Origin: JACCTH01 sp036556085
GTDB lineage: Bacteria; Actinomycetota; Acidimicrobiia; Spongiisociales; ZC4RG35
Length of the DNA stretch: 11,375 nt
Direction of reading: 5' to 3'
NCBI GenBank assembly: GCA_036556085.1
Contig: DATBKE010000021.1
Coordinates: 1 to 11,375 of the forward strand
Shown: in pieces, positions 6,093 to 11,375 of the stretch
Numbering within the stretch: position 1 is the first letter of the stretch
Layout: every line of letters begins with the position of its first letter
The notes under the pieces: model-generated
What the model saw: only the letters and a program-made list of their open reading frames with translations
Told to the model about the DNA's origin: nothing
The model's database searches: none
Made by a program: the position numbers and the translations under genes

Positions 6093-7420
6093 GGAAGATC
6101 CCTGGTCGAAGTCCATCCTCGTCCCGGTCCGGGCATTCGCGTGATCCAGCGCGGGCCGATGCGACGGATGACAGAGGCCAGTCGAACGCCTCCACGCCAC
6201 AAAGCCGGGCGGGTTCCAAGCGCGGTGAAGTAACGGACACCGCGGGCAACGTTGGGGGGCAAATGCTTCGCTGCCGTCTGCTGGCGGAGGAAGAGCAGCA
6301 TGCGCGGAAGGTCGATGCGGATCGGGCACACCTCCAGACATGCTCCGCACAAAGTTGAGGCATAGGGGAGATCACCAAACTGCTCGATGCCGAACAAGGC
6401 CGGGGAGAGAACCGCGCCCACCGGACCGGGATAGACCGAGCCGTAGCTGCGTCCACCGGCGTGGCGGTATACCGGACAAGCATTGAGGCAGGCGCCGCAG
6501 CGAATGCACCCCAGCACCTCCTCGAGTTCGGTGCCGAGCAAGCTGGTGCGTCGATTGTCGAGGATGACCACCTCGACGGCGTCGGGTCCATCGGGCTCGT
6601 CCACTCGACGCGGCCCGGTGATGATGTTGGTGTAGACACTGAGCCTCTGTCCGGTGGCCGATCGGGCCAGGACCTCGAGCATTACCTCGAGATCAGGGAG
6701 GTCTGGAACCAGGCGCTCAATTCCCATTACCGCGATGTGAAGCGATGGAGTCGTCGACGTCAGCCGGCCGTTGCCTTCGTTGGTGACGGTGACGACAGAA
6801 CCGGTTGCCGCCACCCCGAAGTTGACGCCCGTGATCCCCACCCCCGCCCGCAAGAAGATCTCCCGCAGATGAGACCGGGCGATCTGATTCAGCTCGGTCG
6901 GGACCGAAGTGAAGGGAACCCCGAGTTGATCTGAAAAGAGTTGGCCGATCTCGTGACGAGTCCGATCGAGGGCGGGAGCGATGATGTGCACCGGCGGCTC
7001 GGCCGCCAGCTGGATGATGAATTCACCGAGGTCGGTCTCCACCACTTCGTGGCCGAGGGCCTCGAGGTGATGGTTGAGGCCAATCTCCTCGGTGGCCATC
7101 GATTTCGACTTGATGATCGGCGCCCCCATTCGATCCGCCACCAATTCGCTGATGATCTTTCGAGCCTCCTCCGAATCGGCGGCGCGGTGAACCCTCCCCC
7201 CCATTCGCTCGACCGAGGCGGTGAACTGGTCGACGTATCCATTGAGATCAGCGAGCACGCGGTGGCGAATAGCCCGGGCCCGGTCACGCATCTCATCCAT
7301 CTGTGCGAACTCAGAAACGGCCTCGGCCCGATGACTGCGAAAACGATCCGTTCCCCTTTGGAGAGCGGCGATCCGGGGATCGACCACGCCTGCCTGGGAT
7401 CGTTCTCGATAGGTCGTCAT
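6080..7420 (-). CDS. lutB: Lactate utilization iron-sulfur protein B
   Basis: 446 residues, normal for LutB/YkgF. An N-terminal LUD-like domain (about 60-290) contains KSKSMATEEIGLN (104-116) and GVNFGVAATGSVV (198-210). It is followed by a ferredoxin-type region with two 4Fe-4S motifs: Cys305, Cys308, Cys311 then Cys315-Pro, and Cys358, Cys361 then Cys365-Pro. Between them is the family motif YPGPVGAVLSP (330-340). LutB is the probable electron carrier of the LutABC complex that oxidises L-lactate to pyruvate in place of a flavin lactate dehydrogenase. ATG 7420 overlaps the lutA stop as ATGA, and no Shine-Dalgarno precedes it, so it is translated by coupling. The C-terminal end reads past the start of lutC by 13 bases. 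No odd residues were found. Confidence 0.96.
   Translation of the reverse strand: MTTYRERSQAGVVDPRIAALQRGTDRFRSHRAEAVSEFAQMDEMRDRARAIRHRVLADLNGYVDQFTASVERMGGRVHRAADSEEARKIISELVADRMGAPIIKSKSMATEEIGLNHHLEALGHEVVETDLGEFIIQLAAEPPVHIIAPALDRTRHEIGQLFSDQLGVPFTSVPTELNQIARSHLREIFLRAGVGITGVNFGVAATGSVVTVTNEGNGRLTSTTPSLHIAVMGIERLVPDLPDLEVMLEVLARSATGQRLSVYTNIITGPRRVDEPDGPDAVEVVILDNRRTSLLGTELEEVLGCIRCGACLNACPVYRHAGGRSYGSVYPGPVGAVLSPALFGIEQFGDLPYASTLCGACLEVCPIRIDLPRMLLFLRQQTAAKHLPPNVARGVRYFTALGTRPALWRGGVRLASVIRRIGPRWITRMPGPGRGWTSTRDLPWRR
6099..6103 (-). promoter_or_regulatory. Ribosome binding site favouring the lutC start at 6092
   Basis: On the minus strand AGGGA lies 6 bases before ATG 6092. It favours this start over ATG 6083, which has only the ATGA overlap with the lutB stop. 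Confidence 0.5.
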
Positions 7421-8139
7421 CGGCTGGCGAGAATCTCGGCCAGGTGCTTTACCTCCACTGCGCTCTGGCGGCGATGCAGACCCCCCGCCAGGTGAAGCAA
7501 GCAGGAGGCGTCCCCCCCCACCACATACTGGGCGCCGCTGGCTTCGACGTCAGCGAGCTTCGAAGCCATGATCGCCGCGGACACCTCCGGCAGCTCGACC
7601 GCGAAGAGTCCCCCAAAGCCACAACATTCCTCGGGACGGGACAGTTTCACTAGCCGAAGTGAATCGACGTTTTCCAAGAGCGTCGCCGCTTGCGGCCCGA
7701 GACCGAGGTTGCGCATCCCGTGACAGGAGTTGTGGAAGGCAACCGTGGCGTCGAAGCGAGCCCCGAGGTCGGTCATTCCGAGATGATCCACCAGAAAGGA
7801 GCTCAACTCTGTCACCCGCTTGCTGACTGCCAGAGCGCGTCGCAGCAGTTCCGGTGAGTCGTCGAAGAGATGTGGGAGGTGATGGGTGAGCATGTCCGCG
7901 CAGGAGCCGGAAGGGACAACAATCGGGTCGTTGCCCTCGAGATCATCCAGGGTCTTGATCGCCAGACGCCGGGTCTCCTCGAGAAGGCCCGCATTGAACG
8001 CAACCTGTCCGCAACAAGTCTGCGACTTGGGAATCGTCACGCGGCAACCAGCGCGGGTGAGCACTTCAACCGTGGCCCCGGTCACCTGCGGGTAGAGGCC
8101 CTGAACGAGACAGGTCGTGAAAAGAGAGACATTGACCAT
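7417..8139 (-). CDS. lutA: Lactate utilization protein A (CCG-domain)
   Basis: 240 residues, the usual LutA/YkgE length. It has two cysteine-rich CCG domains: VSLFTTCLVQGLYP with Cys10, then QTCCGQVAFNAG (Cys42-Cys43) and Cys80; and HNSCHG with Cys139, EECCGFGG (Cys172-Cys173) and Cys213. These bind iron-sulfur clusters, as in the HdrB/GlpC family. With LutB and LutC it carries out membrane-independent L-lactate oxidation. It heads the minus-strand operon lutA-lutB-lutC-hydrolase. The start is ATG 8139, with no good Shine-Dalgarno in the 37-base gap that it shares with a divergent gene; initiation may be weak or near-leaderless. In Bacillus the operon is under LutR (GntR) control; no regulator is visible here. 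Confidence 0.95.
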   Translation of the reverse strand: MVNVSLFTTCLVQGLYPQVTGATVEVLTRAGCRVTIPKSQTCCGQVAFNAGLLEETRRLAIKTLDDLEGNDPIVVPSGSCADMLTHHLPHLFDDSPELLRRALAVSKRVTELSSFLVDHLGMTDLGARFDATVAFHNSCHGMRNLGLGPQAATLLENVDSLRLVKLSRPEECCGFGGLFAVELPEVSAAIMASKLADVEASGAQYVVGGDASCLLHLAGGLHRRQSAVEVKHLAEILASR

Positions 8140-8164
8140 GTGCGGGTTCTCAAGACGTTAGGGG

Positions 8165-8170
8165 TAGCTT
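8165..8170 (+). promoter_or_regulatory. Possible leaderless -10 for the membrane hydrolase gene
   Basis: TAGCTT fits TANNNT and ends 6 bases before ATG 8177, the spacing expected if transcription starts at the ATG. No ribosome binding site is visible in the short divergent gap to lutA, and no clear -35. Confidence 0.3.
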
Positions 8171-8176
8171 GTCGCC

Positions 8177-10348
8177 ATGGCCTCCCGTGAAGCCAAAGCC
8201 GAAGATCGGGCTCGGGCGCTTCACACCCCCGTCGAATTGCGGGTCCACGGAGTCGGGGGCACCACCCCGGATGTGCTGCTCCGCCACCCTCACCCCGAAC
8301 AAGTGGCCGGTGACGACACCGCCGGTTTCTATCGACGACCTGACTCCAACGACCTCGAGGCTTATGCCTGGGGCGGGATCACGTCGCGGTCGGGGACGCG
8401 AGCGCTCTGGCTAGTACTTCTCCCCTTCGCCCTCGCCAACGCCGCCGGGTTCATGCTGGCGAGCGGGGAAGATCCTCGTTCGCGGACAGCCCGCGGCCTC
8501 GTCCGGCTCCTCGCTCTCTCGGTGACGGTGCTCGCCGTCTTATGGGCGGGAGGTCTCGGTCTCGATCTCATCGCTTTTCAGTGTGGGGCGTCAGCGGTGT
8601 GCATCGATCGCCACTGGTGGCTCACCTTCTTCGGCAATCCCTTCTTCGCCGATCGGCCGGTGCGACGCATGGTCATCGGTCTCGTCATCCCGGTGGGGCT
8701 GATCGCCTTTTGGAGGTTCGCCACTCGCTTCACCCGCACTCGCTATGAAGATGCCTTCACTTCTGAGCCGGTGGAGGTGGAGCGAGGACTGGAAGGCGAC
8801 CTCGCTGCCGAAGCAACGATGGCCGATCGCCAGTTCTGGCATTCGCCTCGGTTCGGGGCGCGGCTCGCCTCGGGACACTTTGCTGCGGCCAGCTCGGCTC
8901 TCGCCGCTGCCACTGCCTATTCGATTCAGAGGCTGCGCGAGCAGGCCGGCTTCGACATTGGGCTCGAGACGGCCCTCTTCCTCATCGCCGTCGTCTTGAC
9001 TGTCGCCGCCACTGTCACCGTGTGGCTTTGGGGCTCGGGTCCGACCTGGGCCCTCGCCCGGGCGGGATGGTTGGTGTTGGCCGCGGTGGCCTTTTTCGGC
9101 CTCGCCCGCGAAGGTCCCACCAACCCTTTGCCGGATGACCTTCCTGGCTACAGCCGCTTGGCTCTGGCCACGGGCCTGGCGGCATTGGTGGTAGCGGTAG
9201 CGCTGCTGTTCGTGATCCCGACCGAGAGTGGTCAGCGCATCAAACCGGTCGCCACCTCGGCTCTGGCGCTCTGGGCTTTGATTTCCCTTCTGGCCGGCTC
9301 GCACGTGCGCTTGGCGGATTGGCTCGGCGATCGAGCGATCGACCCGCTCGAGGAGGGACAGGCCACGATCATCTACTCCTATGGATACGACTGGTTCGCC
9401 TTGGCTTCATTGGCCTTGGTGGCGGGAGCCGCCTTGGCGACTGTCATCGCCGGCTTCTGGCTTTGGAGCCGGACGCGCTCGGTCGAAGTGGTGGAGGCAA
9501 TAGCCAAGGAGTACGCGCAAGCTCCCGCCGACCTCGAAGGACTGCGCTGGATCCGCTCGATCATCAGGGCGCGGAGCGTGGCCCGGCTGAGCGACGAAGC
9601 CGCTACGGCCTTGGGCGTGCTCCTGGCCGTGGTGCTGGGAGGGACGCTCGCCTTCTACGGCGTCCGGGTTTTCACTACCGGTTCACCCTTCGGGTCATTC
9701 GACCGCCTCCCCGACGGTTGGCGCAGCCTGATCCCGGTGGCATCTTGGGTGGGGAGCATGCTTCCGCTGGCTGGCTTGGCGGTGATGTACTCGTCGTTTC
9801 GCAGCCCCGGAACGCGGCGACGGGTGGGTGTCATCTGGGACATCGTCACCTTCTGGCCTCGCTGGTATCACCCTCTGGCCCCACCCCCCTACTCCGCTCG
9901 TGCAGTGCCCGAGCTTGGAATTCGTTTGCAGCGACTCACTTCCGATGGGGCGGCCGTGACCTTGTCGGCCCACTCCCAAGGGTCGGTGATAGCGGCGGCC
10001 AGCATCGCCCGGCTCCCGCGATCGATCCGCTCGCGGATGGCGCTCCTCACGCACGGCAGCCCTCTCCGCCGGCTGTACGGTCTCTTCTTCCCCGCCTACT
10101 TCGGGCACGATCAGCTCGCCGGCCTGGCCAGTCGTCTTGAAGGTCGTTGGATCAACCTCTTCCGGGCCACCGATGCCATAGGCGGTCCGATCGGCATCAA
10201 GGATCGATTGGTTCCCGACCCGGTATCTGCTGAGCGCGCTCGTGGCGACCCACTTCCCCCCGTGCAAGGCCACACGTTTTATCAAGGCGACGCCTATGAC
10301 CAGGCGATCGCCGAACTCAGCCACGATTTGGCGACGGCGAGCTCATGA
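8177..10348 (+). CDS. Multi-pass membrane protein with split serine-hydrolase motifs
   Basis: 723 residues. The N-terminus has VELRVHGVGGTTP (19-31), an oxyanion-hole style HG strand of alpha/beta-hydrolases. About eleven hydrophobic segments follow between 76 and 540 (near 76-95, 108-133, 163-181, 236-250, 263-285, 292-309, 326-347, 358-373, 405-430, 475-497, 518-538). The C-terminus then has WDIVTFWPRWYHPLAPP and a nucleophile elbow LSAHSQGSV with Ser600; Asp666 (FRATDAIGG) and His699 (GHTFYQ) could complete a triad. The two halves of the catalytic fold would meet on the cytoplasmic side, with the membrane bundle inserted between. Similar proteins are common in actinomycetes, but I know of no defined substrate; a lipid ester is a guess. 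ATG 8177 sits 37 bases from divergent lutA. Its stop overlaps the next gene as ATGA. Confidence 0.85.
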   Translation: MASREAKAEDRARALHTPVELRVHGVGGTTPDVLLRHPHPEQVAGDDTAGFYRRPDSNDLEAYAWGGITSRSGTRALWLVLLPFALANAAGFMLASGEDPRSRTARGLVRLLALSVTVLAVLWAGGLGLDLIAFQCGASAVCIDRHWWLTFFGNPFFADRPVRRMVIGLVIPVGLIAFWRFATRFTRTRYEDAFTSEPVEVERGLEGDLAAEATMADRQFWHSPRFGARLASGHFAAASSALAAATAYSIQRLREQAGFDIGLETALFLIAVVLTVAATVTVWLWGSGPTWALARAGWLVLAAVAFFGLAREGPTNPLPDDLPGYSRLALATGLAALVVAVALLFVIPTESGQRIKPVATSALALWALISLLAGSHVRLADWLGDRAIDPLEEGQATIIYSYGYDWFALASLALVAGAALATVIAGFWLWSRTRSVEVVEAIAKEYAQAPADLEGLRWIRSIIRARSVARLSDEAATALGVLLAVVLGGTLAFYGVRVFTTGSPFGSFDRLPDGWRSLIPVASWVGSMLPLAGLAVMYSSFRSPGTRRRVGVIWDIVTFWPRWYHPLAPPPYSARAVPELGIRLQRLTSDGAAVTLSAHSQGSVIAAASIARLPRSIRSRMALLTHGSPLRRLYGLFFPAYFGHDQLAGLASRLEGRWINLFRATDAIGGPIGIKDRLVPDPVSAERARGDPLPPVQGHTFYQGDAYDQAIAELSHDLATASS

Positions 10349-11375
10349 TCGAAGCGATCATGGTGGGAGCCGGCCAGCGGGGACACCACATCTATGGGCG
10401 CTGGGCCCTGGCCAACCCCGATCGTCTCCGCTTCGTGGCGGTGGCCGACCCGAGCGAGGACCGCCTGCACCGTTTTGGCGAAGCTCATGGGATCCCAGAC
10501 AGCGATCGTCACATCGATCCCCTGGCCCTGCTCGATTCGAAGCGAGCCGAAGCGGCAGTGATCGCCTCGCCCGATCGAGAGCATCACACCCACGTGCTCG
10601 CCGCCCTCCGAGCGGGCTACCACGTCCTGGCCGAAAAGCCGATGGGCCACACCCTCGAGGCCTGCTTCGAGATCGTCGATGCCTCGCGGCAATCGGCCGG
10701 CAGCCTCCACATCGGACATGTGCTTCGGTTCTCGCCTTTCTTTCAGACGCTCCATGAGGTGATCGCATCGGGTCGGCTGGGCGACATCGTCACCGTCGAG
10801 CACCGCGAGAACGTCGTCGCCTGGCACATGGCCCATTCCTACGTGCGCGGCAATTGGTCGCAGCGGGCGACGGCACCGCCGATGATCGTCGCCAAGGCCA
10901 CCCACGACTTCGACATCCTCCATTGGAATCTGGGGTCGTCGACCCAGACCATCTCCTCGGTCGGGAATCTCTTCGAGTTCCGTCCCGAGCGCGCCCCGGC
11001 CGAATCGACTGCAAGGTGCACCGATCCCTGCCCGGTCGAGGATTGTCCCTACGACGCCCGCCGGGTCTATCTCAACCCGGCGGTGACAGGATGGCCGGTC
11101 CACGTCATCACCGATGACTTCTCGGCCGAGGGCAGGCTGCGTGCCCTGCGAGAAGGGCCATACGGACGCTGCGCCTGGAAATGCGGCTCAGATGTGGTCG
11201 ACCACCAAGTGGTGAACCTGAGCTTCGAGTCAGGCGCCAGCGCCGGCCTCACCGTGCATGGCCACTCCCACGACGAGGGACGGACGATGCGCTACGACGG
11301 GACCCGGGCGACGCTCCGCGGCCGGTTCGGACGGCGCCAGGAGTTGACGGTTCATTCCCACGCCTCCGGCGAGGT
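10345..11375 (+). CDS. Gfo/Idh/MocA family oxidoreductase, 3' end cut by window
   Basis: At least 343 residues; the frame is still open at the window edge. The N-terminal Rossmann fold starts IMVGAGQRG (Gly8, Gly10, Gly13), binding NAD(P). AVIASPDREHHTHVLAAL and LAEKPMG (Glu97-Lys98-Pro99) are family hallmarks, and THDFDILHW (186-194) supplies the probable catalytic His/Asp. A cysteine-rich insert (Cys225, Cys229, Cys234-Pro-Tyr-Asp-Ala) is followed by Cys276 and Cys280 before DVVDHQVVNLSFESG. This marks a subgroup of the family, possibly structural or metal-binding; a sugar or inositol-like substrate is expected from the wider family, but is not shown. The ATG overlaps the upstream hydrolase stop (ATGA), so the two are co-translated. 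The rest of the operon lies beyond the window. Confidence 0.92.
   Translation, partial: MIEAIMVGAGQRGHHIYGRWALANPDRLRFVAVADPSEDRLHRFGEAHGIPDSDRHIDPLALLDSKRAEAAVIASPDREHHTHVLAALRAGYHVLAEKPMGHTLEACFEIVDASRQSAGSLHIGHVLRFSPFFQTLHEVIASGRLGDIVTVEHRENVVAWHMAHSYVRGNWSQRATAPPMIVAKATHDFDILHWNLGSSTQTISSVGNLFEFRPERAPAESTARCTDPCPVEDCPYDARRVYLNPAVTGWPVHVITDDFSAEGRLRALREGPYGRCAWKCGSDVVDHQVVNLSFESGASAGLTVHGHSHDEGRTMRYDGTRATLRGRFGRRQELTVHSHASGE

Noticed and set aside
6093..6350. N-terminal extension of lutC
   Set aside because: It overlaps lutB, whose coding sequence is certain, and has no LUD-family sequence. The shorter starts fit gene spacing and a ribosome site.
8591..9304. 237-residue minus-strand frame inside the membrane hydrolase gene
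   Set aside because: Gly/Arg/Glu-rich antisense shadow; the plus-strand protein has membrane segments and hydrolase motifs through the same region.
10294..11103. 269-residue minus-strand frame opposite the oxidoreductase
   Set aside because: Antisense of the Gfo/Idh/MocA gene, which has clear Rossmann and EKP motifs.
1..11375. CRISPR arrays, tRNA genes, insertion sequences or defence genes
   Set aside because: No regularly spaced repeats, cloverleaf-like sequence, transposase or nuclease motifs were found; the window is nearly all metabolic and membrane genes.

Overview
The window reads as a GC-rich chromosomal segment of an actinomycete-like bacterium (Actinomycetota). The evidence is the strong GC bias at third codon positions, GTG starts, probable leaderless starts, tightly overlapping genes, and an HPPD and a membrane serine hydrolase of types familiar from high-GC Gram-positive bacteria. 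Class or genus cannot be fixed from the sequence alone. There are no rRNA or tRNA genes, insertion sequences, phage genes or CRISPR arrays. Coding density is very high: the longest non-coding stretch is about 100 bases (1465-1564).

Region 1 (4-1464, minus strand): a small hypothetical gene, then a gene that joins a MoaD/ThiS-like ubiquitin-fold domain, ending in its usual Gly-Gly, to a polytopic membrane domain resembling a degenerate CdsA (phosphatidate cytidylyltransferase).

Region 2 (1496-4534, plus strand): a compact five-gene operon with a sigma70-type promoter overlapped by a palindromic and directly repeated operator. Its genes are a three-TM membrane protein, a DUF393/DCC thiol-disulfide oxidoreductase, a TetR-family regulator (probably the autorepressor), a glycine-rich membrane protein, and a full-length 4-hydroxyphenylpyruvate dioxygenase (hpd, tyrosine catabolism).

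Region 3 (4548-8139, minus strand, convergent with hpd): lutA-lutB-lutC, the iron-sulfur L-lactate oxidation system, each junction overlapping. A membrane-anchored alpha/beta-hydrolase follows, with glycine where the nucleophilic serine should be.

Region 4 (8177-11375, plus strand, divergent from lutA): a 723-residue membrane protein whose serine-hydrolase motifs are split between its two ends. It overlaps by 4 bases a Gfo/Idh/MocA oxidoreductase that runs off the window.

The well-understood parts are lactate oxidation and tyrosine breakdown. The unusual parts are the MoaD-membrane fusion, the hpd operon with its own redox, membrane and regulator genes, and the two atypical hydrolases. No complete novel defence or mobile system is visible.
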